A stretch of DNA of 64,000 nt, taken from Nitzschia sp. pyKryTriq1 (Eukaryota; Bacillariophyta; Bacillariophyceae; Bacillariales; Bacillariaceae). The notes beneath the pieces were generated by a model. It had not been told where the DNA came from. It saw only the letters and a list, made by a program, of their open reading frames with translations, and made no database searches. Made by a program: the position numbers and the translations under genes. The stretch is taken from positions 682,001 to 746,000 of the forward strand of contig OY101120.1 of NCBI GenBank assembly GCA_956465555.1. Direction: 5' to 3'. Below are positions 41,775 through 51,658 of the stretch, in pieces (position 1 is the first letter of the stretch; the number at the start of each line of letters is the position of its first letter).

Positions 41775-43115
41775 ATGTCTCGTCATGGTGATATCTCGAG
41801 TTCCGACGACACCGTTGGTGTTTGCGTCTTTCAGTATCCGATGCCTCGTTTGCATACCATGGAGGAGGTCATGAAGAACGCTGACAAGATTTGCGATATT
41901 GTCAAAGGAACCAAGATTGGTCTGCCAGGTATGGACTTGATTGTCTTTCCCGAGTACTCGACCATGGTACGTAAATTATAATCCTCATGGTGGGGCGAGT
42001 TGTTTTGAGCTCTGGCAAAATGAACCATGTATTACTCAATTTATATTTTCTACAGGGCATCATGTACGATCGCCAGGAAATGTTTGACACTGCCTGCAAA
42101 ATTCCTGGGCCATTGACAGATAAGTTTTGCGATGCCTGTCGCAAAACTGGTGTTTGGGGTGTTTTCTCGGTCACTGGCGAGCAACATGAGGAACATCCTA
42201 AGAAAAATCCATACAACACCTGCGTACTGATCAACGACAAGGGTGAAATTGTTCAAAAGTACCGAAAGCTCCTGCCTTGGACTCCTATCGAGGGTTGGAC
42301 TCCGGGAAATCTTGGTACTATCGTGACGGAAGGGCCCAAAGGAATGAAAGTCAGCATGATCATTTGCGACGATGGTAACTATCCCGAAATCTGGCGAGAT
42401 TGTTCCATGCGGGGTGCCGAATTGATCATTCGCCCCCAAGGCTACATGTAAGGAAATTATGTTCATGTTTTGAATTCAATTTTGGAGCTTGGACTTATGC
42501 TCACCACCTCGTGGTCTCTTGCCGTCGTATTCTTCACTTGTAGGTACCCTGCCAAGGAACAGCAAATCCAGGTCTCGAAAACGATGGCATGGTGCAACCA
42601 GGTGTACGTTGCTGTGGCCAACGCCTCTGGGTTCGATGGTGTTTACACATATTTCGTAAGTCCTGGCTTGATCTGATTATGTGCTGATAATTTGTTGTGG
42701 TCTTCTAACGCAACTGTTTATTCTTCTTCAGGGACACTCCGCTGTCATTGGAGCGGACGGGCGTACCCTTGGCGAGTGCAGCACCGAGGATAATGGTATT
42801 CAATATGCTCAGCTTTCGATCTCTGGAATCCGTGACGCGAGAGCGAACGACCAGTCTCAAAACCAAATCTTTAAGCTTACGCACCGCGGATACACTGGTG
42901 TCTATGCCAATGGGGATGGAGAAAAGGGATTGATTGATTGCCCATTTGAATTCTACAATACGTGGGTCAAGGATCCGAAAGCAGCTCAGCTTATGGCTGA
43001 AAAGATCACTCGGTCGTCAATTGGAGTTAGATGTTGCCCTGTTCCAGGTATCCCTGCCCCGCGTGAGGAAGAAGAGGATATCGAGGAGTTGGCGCATGAA
43101 CTCAACTTGATGTAG
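41775..43115 (+). CDS. amiE: Aliphatic amidase (AmiE-type, nitrilase superfamily)
   Basis: Four exons, 41775-41966, 42056-42447, 42544-42655 and 42732-43115, give 359 aa; all introns are GT-AG (phases 0, 2, 0). The nitrilase-superfamily residues are in place: Glu60 (IVFPEYST), Lys135 ([10 protein letters not shown]), Glu143 (PIEGWTPG) and the nucleophile Cys168 ([11 protein letters not shown]). Blocks such as [33 protein letters not shown] and [16 protein letters not shown] are characteristic of bacterial AmiE, which hydrolyses short-chain amides (acetamide, propionamide) to acid and ammonia, and the length is right. In a diatom it could release nitrogen from organic amides. A bacterial origin followed by intron gain is inferred. 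No targeting signal is seen, so cytosolic. Confidence 0.95.
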
Positions 43116-44046
43116 ATGTGAGCAGCAATTTAAGCTGGAGTACTGATTCTTGTCCCACGGTTGCTCTTGTTTGGGATGGTTCTTTTTGGTGTGCTCGTGG
43201 CTTTGAGAGCTGAACAATATTCTGGTAATATCGATATTTGAATAGTGCATAGTCGTGATACGACGATACTCGAACTTAGTAGATACCGGTACTGCTGGTA
43301 CTCAGCAAAACTCCAGTCAGTATCTTCATCTTACAGTACCTGGTACTCGTACAAATAGGAGGAGTCATGTGCTTGACATAACAAGGACAGGAGTATGAAG
43401 GAGCTAGGAATGTCGTAATCGAAGAATGCATCATCACTCCTTGAGAGCTGTACACCCTGTGCGCGGTCAAAAGCCTTTATAGGAGGTAGTTTCGCATAGT
43501 AGTGCACATAACTATTATAAAATCCTTGAGTTGAAATTGAAAATGTCGTCATCATCAGCATCAATCATCGTCCGGTTTGAGGATGGATCGGCGGCGTTGA
43601 CGCGTGCGTTATTCAAGCTCAAAAAGCGCGACGGGCGGAGGACGGAGGAGTAGAAGAGCGGATTCCATTGGACTACTTCGACTACTCAATGTTCACTCGA
43701 CCAATAAGATTTCACTGAAAAGTCCTAGTGAAATATTATGTAGTTGTGTGGCTCGCCCTGGCTCGCTACGAGGATCATTGAATTATATACATTTGTGTAT
43801 GTTCTTATAAATGTCGCGATGATTTAGCGACGGGCGAGCGATGAAAAAAATGTGGTGTGACCGCCGCTTGAAATAAAATGATGATTCAGATTTTCTCGGA
43901 TAGGCGACGATAATTTTTGCAACCACGAAACAAGCGAAAAGTGTTGTGAGACCAAGTTGTGTCGTTGTTGAAGAGCAACAAGAGGTACACCACACACCAC
44001 ACCTTCGCCAAGGCATCGAATTGAAAGTCCAAGGGGTCCCATTACA
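43116..44046. other. Intergenic spacer
   Basis: No gene. A GTAC string cluster at ~43280-43350 (gataccggtactgctggtactc; cagtacctggtactcgtaca). The last ~150 bp form the leader of the coiled-coil gene. Confidence 0.5.
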
Positions 44047-47000
44047 ATGCCCAAAGTGCGAGGAATGGCCATGGTCACCCAATCCCTGAGAGCGACGCGG
44101 ACAATCGGGAACAAACTACGGGAATCTTCGGAGCAAAATATTCGCCAATCCCTTTCGGATCCAATGAATTTGAAAATTTCCAATACGGACGATTCTTCTG
44201 TGTTTTCCGGACTCCGCAATAGTGATAGCGACGAGAAGGAAGAAAATAAGACCAAACCAAGCGTCCGATTCGAGAGTGAAGATGCGAAGGCAAAACAATC
44301 AAAAAGGAAATCGAGCAATCACAAAACGCAAATTGAAGGCATCATTTCTAGAGGTTCTGATCTATTTGGCAGTATTTCCGAGGAGGAGGAGCCTCATGAA
44401 AGTTCTGCGGTAGCGGGAAAGGGCTCAGATTCCCGGAAGACGGAGAGCCAGAAACCAAATGCTATGGATCCAGACTTTCTGGACAATCAAGATGCGTCTG
44501 CTTTCTCTTATGGATCTGTGAACGACTTTCAAAGACCAACTGGTATAATGAAGCTTGTATCAGACATTCAACTACTGGGTGGTGCCGACAGTGAGTCTAA
44601 AAGTGGGGAGGACTTCGTTGGTCGAGAGCCCCCCCAGACACCTGAAGGCTCAGAAGCTATCACCAACCTGTTGAAAGAGTTTGAGAGGGAACTAGACGCA
44701 AATCTCTCGAGCATCTCCGATGATCAACAGAATGATAACCGCATTTCCTCACACGAGCAATATGTTCCTTCCCGGATACCTCAATCTGATGACGATCCTC
44801 AGCAGTTGTCGAATTTCGAAGTAAACGATCTCCGGTCGCTGCTACAGCAGACTCGTAAGGAAGTCCAAATTTTGAAAGATAACAATGAACAGCTTCTATC
44901 TGAAATCGAGCAAACAGAAGAGGAGCACAGATCAGAGATAAAGCTGGTCGAAGAACGATCGAAACAGAAGCTTTTCGAACTGAAGGGCATGTATCAAGAA
45001 GAAATGGATGCTTTGACTCAAGAAAAAGATGCAGCAATCGAAGAAGCCGGACGGCGCGCAGCCCAGTACGCCGACTCTGGGCGCAAAGAGATTTCTATCC
45101 TCAGGAAACAAATTGAAAAACTCAAGCTTCATACAATTGAGGCCGTCAAGAAGGCAGCAGGGGAAGCTGGAACTATGGTCAAAACGAAGAAGAACATTGA
45201 AATCACTTCCAGAATTGAAGTAGTACGCAAGTCCTATGAAATCAAACTCGAACAAATGAGACAGGAGTACGAAAGGAAGGTTCAAAGTGCTGTTGATCGC
45301 GCTGTTGTGAGTACAAGCCGGAAAATGTCCGAGGATCGCAAGTCAAATATGATTGGAGCAGCTTGGTCTCAAAGTCCTGAAAGTGTCGACGAAGCAACGT
45401 CGTCACTCAAGCAAGAGAATGATGATATACAAAAAAAGCAGGAAGCCATGCTCAACGCTCTTCTGTCGGTGAAGGACCACCTTAATAGACGTTATCCCGA
45501 GCAGATGGAATCTCTTGGAGACAAAACTCGGCATACTTCTAACTCTAGAGTATTGCCTCGAACCTGCGATCATGAGGAGTCTCGTTCAGAAACACTTTTC
45601 AAAGAAATTGTTGAGGCATTCGCCTATCTTCTTGAGGAGGGCGACAAGAAGTTGGCATGTGCCCAAACCGAAGTCACATCAGAACGAGCGAAGAAAGAAC
45701 GTCACGAGGTCTACCTGCAAGCAAGAGGAGATCTGATTGCCAAACATCGAGCAGAGCTTGAATACACAAAACATCTTGTGGTGGACACGAGGAAGGAGGC
45801 TGAGCAATTCAAAGAGAAGCTTGTCCGACTTGAGCATGATTTCAAAATTGCGTCACGAGAAAAACGCGCTTTACAAGAACGATTTCGAAAAGACTCCGAC
45901 ACTCATCGCAACCAAGTCAAACGACTCCAGGAAAAGATACAAGAACTCGAGAAGGAAGGAAATCATAAAAATCCCTTCCAGGGTGCTAGAGAAAGACGGA
46001 GAGCTCGTGATGCGCTGGAGACCATTCGCTACCCAGACATGCAGCCTGCTGCTACTCCTAGGATTGAACAATCTGAAGAGCGAATTGAAGACCCTGTCAA
46101 TGACCAAGGCAAAGAATCAATTGAAGAAGACGAATTTAATATTTCATCACCTGGGTCGAGCAACGTGAATGAATTTTCTTGTGAAATGCACTACAGGTCA
46201 TTCGCATCTATCGACGAGGTTGAAAGTTGCAGGAGCCCCACGACCATAGTTGATGAAGAATCGGACACTCCGTTTGATTGTTCTAGCCTTGGCAACCATG
46301 AATATCGCAGAGATGAAAAAAGCATACACCAGTTTCATTCATATGGTGAAGACGTGGCCGCGATGCTGACCCCCCCGCCTTCTCCGCCACCACCTCCTCC
46401 TCAGCGTCCTTCTCTGACACTGAAGAATAGTCGAACCCAAAAAATTGGCCTGACCAGAATCGCATCAGCTGATTCTAGTGACGATGGAAGCTTCTCCAAC
46501 CGAGGTGGGATTCATGGTGGGAACGAAGACGATGAGATGAAAGGGGGGCTCGGGGAACATGGAAAGAAAAAGACGTTTGGGCTTTTGCGGGGACTCAAAT
46601 CAATAAGGTCCATCACTCCCACAAAGTTACGAAATCCGAGCACGTCAACCCAGGACCGGCAGCCAGAGCGGAATGCAGATGCCCTTCAAACGCCTAGAGT
46701 CAAAGTCGGACGAGTTGGCATGATTCGGAACTTTTTCGACACCATTGGTAAAAGTGACAGCTCGCATCGACGAAGGGAATTTTTCTTTGAAGATAGTCCA
46801 TCAAGCCAAACCGAAGCCACAGGGATAATGGGGAGTCAACCAGGATCGGCCTTCTCATCCTGCAGTGTAAAAATACGAGTCGAGGAGAATCGCTCTCTTA
46901 ACACCAACGATATCGAAACCGGATGTAGCGAAGACGAGTCGTTTTCAGAACACACAAGATCAAGCATGAAAAACAAGGAAAATACACTGAGACTGCTCGC

Positions 47001-47715
47001 AAAGAAAACTCAGCCTTCCTCGTCTACCGAAGATAGCGAGGAAAAGGCTGAACCCAGTGGCGGTGACACAATGAGTGTATCCAAAGAACATATTCCGCCA
47101 CAGAACTCAGTGGAGACGTCACACGGTCACGACGACCAACATACCGATACCATGAGCCAAAAGGATCTTCAGGCGAATTCAAGGGCAAACGAATCTTCTC
47201 CACAGTCGAAAGGGGGGATGAGTTCTAGTGAGCCCATAAATACGACGCAAAGATCAATCGAGGGAGCTTCTTCCGTCACGACAGCGGGCGGCAGTCAAAG
47301 CAAGACTCCAGCATCTAATTGTAATGCTTACGACCCCCCTCTACCACCAAGTCCAAAATTGTCTGCACCGGAAGACCAGCCCAATGACGTTGGCGATGAT
47401 TCCATTAACAAGAATACACGCTTCAAGAAACCGGGACAGGACGAAAACAAAAACTCTTTCAATGATCCAAACCCAAATCCTCTCAAGCCCGCCCTTATAT
47501 CCATCACACACAAATACAAAACCTCCGACAGGAGCAGCACACCCAGAGGTAGCAGCCAGGCAACCACACCAGTGTCATCCGACTACAACAATCTCCGAGA
47601 GCTTGGCCGCAGGACTTTATCTTCGCCGACTGGGGTATCGTCGACAAGAAGAGCAACGACTGTAGCCGCTTTGAAAGCTCGGCGATCTCGACGCCAAGCG
47701 GAAATACAGAGTTAG
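44047..47715 (+). CDS. Large coiled-coil protein, unknown function
   Basis: Single exon, 1222 aa, ATG 44047. A disordered acidic/Ser N-terminus (~1-255) is followed by long coiled coils at ~258-430 (LRSLLQQTRKEVQILKDNNE, LRKQIEKLKLHTIEAVKKA) and ~520-645 (EAEQFKEKLVRLEHDFKIAS, KRLQEKIQELEKEG). A Pro cluster PPPPSPPPPPPQRP-like at ~774 and a long Ser/Thr/Asn-rich tail with basic patches (LKARRSRRQAE at the end) complete it. The layout is that of a structural or cytoskeletal linker such as a centrosomal or golgin-type protein, but no family motif is recognised. A run of 13 G follows the stop codon directly. Confidence 0.8.
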   Translation: MPKVRGMAMVTQSLRATRTIGNKLRESSEQNIRQSLSDPMNLKISNTDDSSVFSGLRNSDSDEKEENKTKPSVRFESEDAKAKQSKRKSSNHKTQIEGIISRGSDLFGSISEEEEPHESSAVAGKGSDSRKTESQKPNAMDPDFLDNQDASAFSYGSVNDFQRPTGIMKLVSDIQLLGGADSESKSGEDFVGREPPQTPEGSEAITNLLKEFERELDANLSSISDDQQNDNRISSHEQYVPSRIPQSDDDPQQLSNFEVNDLRSLLQQTRKEVQILKDNNEQLLSEIEQTEEEHRSEIKLVEERSKQKLFELKGMYQEEMDALTQEKDAAIEEAGRRAAQYADSGRKEISILRKQIEKLKLHTIEAVKKAAGEAGTMVKTKKNIEITSRIEVVRKSYEIKLEQMRQEYERKVQSAVDRAVVSTSRKMSEDRKSNMIGAAWSQSPESVDEATSSLKQENDDIQKKQEAMLNALLSVKDHLNRRYPEQMESLGDKTRHTSNSRVLPRTCDHEESRSETLFKEIVEAFAYLLEEGDKKLACAQTEVTSERAKKERHEVYLQARGDLIAKHRAELEYTKHLVVDTRKEAEQFKEKLVRLEHDFKIASREKRALQERFRKDSDTHRNQVKRLQEKIQELEKEGNHKNPFQGARERRRARDALETIRYPDMQPAATPRIEQSEERIEDPVNDQGKESIEEDEFNISSPGSSNVNEFSCEMHYRSFASIDEVESCRSPTTIVDEESDTPFDCSSLGNHEYRRDEKSIHQFHSYGEDVAAMLTPPPSPPPPPPQRPSLTLKNSRTQKIGLTRIASADSSDDGSFSNRGGIHGGNEDDEMKGGLGEHGKKKTFGLLRGLKSIRSITPTKLRNPSTSTQDRQPERNADALQTPRVKVGRVGMIRNFFDTIGKSDSSHRRREFFFEDSPSSQTEATGIMGSQPGSAFSSCSVKIRVEENRSLNTNDIETGCSEDESFSEHTRSSMKNKENTLRLLAKKTQPSSSTEDSEEKAEPSGGDTMSVSKEHIPPQNSVETSHGHDDQHTDTMSQKDLQANSRANESSPQSKGGMSSSEPINTTQRSIEGASSVTTAGGSQSKTPASNCNAYDPPLPPSPKLSAPEDQPNDVGDDSINKNTRFKKPGQDENKNSFNDPNPNPLKPALISITHKYKTSDRSSTPRGSSQATTPVSSDYNNLRELGRRTLSSPTGVSSTRRATTVAALKARRSRRQAEIQS

Positions 47716-48238
47716 GGGGGGGGGGGGGCACCCTCTAAGACTTAGCTAGTAGTACAAGAATTGTCACACAATGGACCCATTCGAGATTCTTTCCCAGACA
47801 CGTAGTAGGGTTGACTGTAGTTGGTAATATGGCACTAGTCCACACCGTACTCGGTGGACACAACGTCTTGTCTACGTATCGATCCCGGCTGTCCTTGTAC
47901 CGTACTCAAACCATGGCTCCATGTAAGAAACAACGTCCGTAAACAATTCGGAGTCGGGGATACGCTGCCTAGAGGGATGAATACAAGTACTTCTTTGTTG
48001 TTGTTGACTAGTAGTGGCATACTGATCGACTATCTGTACCAGGTAGCGACGAATCATCGCTTGTCTACTACAGTATGTCTAGTTTCATAAGGAATAAGTC
48101 CCTAGATCTATACTCCGATCGGGACATAGTACAGACCCCACTTACATGATGTTACTGGTCACGCATGTGGTCTACTATTCGCATTGTTTGTGATCGATAC
48201 AAAATGACCCAGCCACAGTACATTTTGCCGTTCAATTG
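47716..48238. other. Intergenic spacer, poly-G at left end
   Basis: Begins with a 13-base G run (47716-47728). No gene seen; convergent 3' ends lie on both sides. Confidence 0.55.
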
Positions 48239-49557
48239 CTATTTATACAGGTTGATCTTTGGAAACTTGGTAAACTTGCTGAAGGAGAAAAACTCGCAGG
48301 GCAAACTAGACAACGTCGTGGCTGCTGCTTCGGAAGGAGCAGGATTGGAAGCGGCAGCAGCAGGAGATTGCTGTGAAGAACTACCCCCTTCTGAAGGAGC
48401 AGGTGCCACTACTGTAGACATTTGCGCCCCTCTGGATTCATGTTGCTTAAAGGCGACCACAGTTCTCAAATTATTGGCACCACCACCACCACCATACGAG
48501 GAGGGTTTGGGAAGAGGGAAACCGCCCAAGCGCAAGACACTCTCCATCGTCAAACCGTTCACGAGAGGAGCTGTTGTAGTAGTTGTTGCTGTCGGTCTCA
48601 CAGCCGCTGCAGCAGGAGCAGCGTCTTTGGCATCACTATTATCATCATCACTGTCACCACCGCCCTTTGCGCCCCCAGTACCAGTGTTGTTCTTGCGGCA
48701 GTCCCATGCAAATCCTAGTTTGTCCAACTTGGCAATTCGTTCAGGGGTCATACTCGTGGCCTTTTTCTCTTGATAAAACTTGAATTGTCGTCGTTGACGC
48801 TAAGAAAAAAGTCGAATTCTTCGTCAGAACAACGCCAAGGTTACACATTGCCGATGAAATGAAAAAAGTCAGAATGTCTTACCTTGACCCAGACTGCTAG
48901 CTGGGGATTCTTGTCGTAGTTGCTTGGCACAATGCAATGTCCATGACCGCGCTTGAACGCTAGGAGCTCGTGCCAACGTTCTTCCCAGACCACATCGTGC
49001 GAGTTCCAAATAAATCCGATTTGATCCAAGAGACGAACGCGTTCGTCGGAAAGCGTGGAGCGTTTGCCTTCGCTTTTGAGCTTGTACTGGTATCGCTGCC
49101 TCTTGACCCACTGAGCAAGCGGTGCATTCTCGGTGTACGTGTGGGGAACATGGCAATGTCCATACTGTCGGCGGAATTCGCATAGATCTTCGAACTTTTC
49201 GGACCAGATCTCAGCCTGATACTCTCGGAATCGAACATCCTTCAAGTCCTCCCCTTCGGCATCGTCACCAGATTGATCAGGTGCTCCAGTAGCGCTAGCG
49301 GTCTTTGGACGCTTGGCGGTAGGATCAGCCACAGGAGCGGACGGGAGACCACCCATCTCTGCGGGCCGCTTACGAAGAGCGAGGGAGACAGCCCCGACTT
49401 GTTGAGAGGCATTCAAACCATTGCCGTTCATGGTCATCAGCCGCGCAACGGAAGCCGAATGTTGCTGCTTCGAAACGGCCTCTGCGAGCTCGGCGAGTCT
49501 CGACAAAGTTTGACCGTTCGTGGTGGTCTTCGGCGTTAAAGATGGACCCGGGAACAT
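48239..49557 (-). CDS. Helicase-associated (HA) domain protein
   Basis: Exon 1 49557-48883 and exon 2 48799-48239, joined by an intron 48882-48800 (gtaaga...cttag, phase 0), give 411 aa. Two HA repeats are clear: WSEKFEDLCEFRRQYGHCHV ... LAQWVKRQRYQY ... LLDQIGFIW and WEERWHELLAFKRGHGHCIV ... LAVWVKRQRRQF ... KLDKLGFAW. The second repeat is split by the intron and is only complete after joining. HA domains are extremely numerous in diatoms, often as stand-alone three-helix units thought to bind nucleic acid. The N-terminus includes a putative KRPAEMGG/AKRPKT nuclear signal; the C-terminus is Ala/Ser/Thr-rich. The frame is open to an ATG at 49941 (128 residues more), but that extension looks like leader sequence. 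Confidence 0.87.
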
Positions 49558-50250
49558 CTTGTTCGAGCAGTAATGATCGATCGTTCGATTGTTGTCAACT
49601 CGTAGTCTACTTGTACCTAGTAGTGCACTTTTCGGATGATCAAGGATGGCAATCAGGAGAAGTGCTGATGAGTGCTTGCTTCTCGTCGACTTTTTGTGGA
49701 GGCTCTGCCGGCCGCGGGCAGGCAGGACGGCTTTTACGACTTCGTGTTGCTTCGGTCGCTCTTGCGCCGCGGCTGTTTTCTCCGAACGCACTAATCGTCC
49801 ATGGAAGTCAGCTAGAATTCTCAGTAGGAAAGACATAAAATTTTCAAACTCTTGGGCTTTGAGGAACACTGAAAAAGGCCGCGTGGAACGTGGCTGGACC
49901 TGACGATTCGTTAAACACTTGTAGTTGAAGTTCAGAGGCATTAAGTGATTTCGGACGTGGCAGGTAAAAGTCGGAGGAATTGGGGAATTTTACCCGTGAC
50001 ATCTCGCTACCGCTAGTAGACTACAGTACTGTGCCGGTATGATGGGTACCTGAAGGTATGGGCTGCTACCCCGACCGTAACTTGCAGTTAAGGCTGGGTT
50101 CGATAGAGGGGGTTACTTCTTGGTTCGATAGAGGGGTGGTATGTATGTAAAATAGCGCGTGAATCAAAATAAAACAATGTCCATTACTAGCGCTATCGCG
50201 TGATTATTCAGTCGGACCTCGAATAAGAGCGTGATGGTAAAAGGGGATAC
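49558..50250. other. Intergenic spacer with repeated ggttcgatagaggg
   Basis: Probable 5' leader of the HA gene to ~49941, then AT-mixed sequence. 'ggttcgatagaggggg' occurs twice at ~50098-50137. A GTAC string is at ~50020-50050. No gene. Confidence 0.5.
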
Positions 50251-50450
50251 TGCACTATGCATGCAGTCAGGAGTCACGTCTGGCCTTCAGCCGGGATGTG
50301 CTCTGAAAAAGGGGATTGAGGTTCGGTCTCGAACCCACGGCCTCACACTCTGTGCGTTAGCCTTTAGCCATTGTGGCATTTGGAGCTCCCTTATTCAGAG
50401 GAGTGGGGAATGTCTTAAAGACTGTCTTGTGCCGTGTCCTGTGTATTGCA
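50251..50450. repeat. Left terminal repeat, 200 bp
   Basis: Identical to 51459-51658. On the minus strand it has a Pol III box A (50370-50360), box B (50335-50325) and T5 (50310-50306). Confidence 0.92.
50306..50370 (-). promoter_or_regulatory. tRNA-like Pol III promoter and terminator in left repeat
   Basis: On the minus strand TGGCTAAAGGC (50370-50360) fits box A, GGTTCGAGACC (50335-50325) fits box B GGTTCGANNCC exactly, and TTTTT (50310-50306) follows 15 bp later as a Pol III terminator. The T-stem is only partly pairable, so this is not a working tRNA gene. The right copy has the same at 51578-51568, 51543-51533 and 51518-51514. Confidence 0.7.
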
Positions 50451-51030
50451 CTCTCCCCCAAGACATTTCTCACTTAGATGCCTTGTATCAGTTGTTAATT
50501 GTTTTTATTGCCAGGCGGGCGTGGTCTTTTGCAGGCGTGCGTGGTCAGAGGGCCGACGCTTCACGTCATAGTAACCATTACACACTGCAGTACGAGCCGC
50601 GCGCGCTCTTGAATTGTCGGGCTTCGCCTCGAAGTGTATTTTTTTTCCCGGCCATTCTTGGCGCTTCGGGTCGTGTTGAAGTTGTGTTTTTATTTGTTAA
50701 GGTGCGGTCGTACGCTACTTTATGTTGTTGATATGCCCGTATTCGGTGTGGGCGGGTGGGCGCTGCTCGCTCTTCCACTTATTGCTTGTTCTTGTGTGTA
50801 TGTGCCCTTCACTGGGGGCGGTCGGTAGTGGTGGGGAAACTGCGCTCCTCCGAGTTATTATGTGCTGGTTTTTGCGCCTCAATCTCTGGGCGGGAAGGGT
50901 GGGATTTTTCTTTTTCTCCCCCGAGTTTGTAGTGCCCTTCTGCTACTGTGGGCGTGTGTTGCAATTATGCCGTGCGGGTGATCAGGCCGTCGGTATATTG
51001 CGATGATTTTTGTTTATGGTTGTTATTATT

Positions 51031-51171
51031 AGTAGGTTGGTTGGTCGAGAAGCACTGCTACCTCTTGAGGCTTCCGTACGGAACTCCTCCCAATGCTTGT
51101 TATAGTAGGTTAGTTGGTCGAGAAGCACTGCTACCTCTTGAGGCTTCCATACGGAACTCCTCCCAATGTTT
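51031..51171. repeat. 73-bp tandem duplication inside the TRIM-like element
   Basis: Two units, 51031-51103 and 51104-51171, beginning 'agtaggtt' and sharing 'ttggtcgagaagcactgcta' and 'cctcttgaggcttcc'. A few base differences indicate an older duplication than the terminal repeats. Confidence 0.85.
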
Positions 51172-51458
51172 CGCTAGCGTGTTATTTTATGATTATTGTT
51201 TTTAGTGGTTGTTATTTTTACGGCGCTACGGCACACTTCAATGGGGCTTATCTTTTGGACCCGAATTGGGTTGTTTAATGGTGGATTGTTGAGTGGCTCT
51301 ACGGCGCACAGATAGGGCTTATCTAAGCTCTTGTTGTTCTTTTGTCTTCTTGTTATTATTGCCCTTGTCAGGGGCTTTTTGCTGTTCGGATTAGTCAATT
51401 GCGCGAACCTTCGCGTTGGGTTTGTTCGTACGTTGATTTTTGTGCTATGAATTCATAA

Positions 51459-51658
51459 TGCACTATGCATGCAGTCAGGAGTCACGTCTGGCCTTCAGCC
51501 GGGATGTGCTCTGAAAAAGGGGATTGAGGTTCGGTCTCGAACCCACGGCCTCACACTCTGTGCGTTAGCCTTTAGCCATTGTGGCATTTGGAGCTCCCTT
51601 ATTCAGAGGAGTGGGGAATGTCTTAAAGACTGTCTTGTGCCGTGTCCTGTGTATTGCA
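51459..51658. repeat. Right terminal repeat, 200 bp
   Basis: Identical to 50251-50450, same orientation, followed by 'atac', which matches the 4 bp before the left repeat. Confidence 0.92.

Larger units (their letters stand above)
50251..51658. mobile_element. TRIM-like element with 200-bp TG...CA terminal repeats
   Basis: The segments 50251-50450 and 51459-51658 are identical over 200 bp, start TGCAC and end TTGCA. The 4 bases before the left copy and after the right copy are the same (atac), as expected of one insertion with long terminal repeats. The 1008-bp interior has no long open frame and no retroelement motif. Together these are the marks of a terminal-repeat retrotransposon in miniature. 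No clear primer-binding site or polypurine tract was found, so two independent SINE copies remain an alternative. The terminal repeats carry a tRNA-like promoter on the minus strand (separate entry). Confidence 0.7.

Noticed and set aside
49558-49941. N-terminal extension of the HA-domain protein to the ATG at 49941
   Set aside because: The extra 128 residues look random in composition; the ATG at 49557 gives a start typical of HA proteins. Not excluded.
50096-50140. ggttcgatagag strings as tRNA box B
   Set aside because: They lack the closing CC of box B and have no box A upstream.
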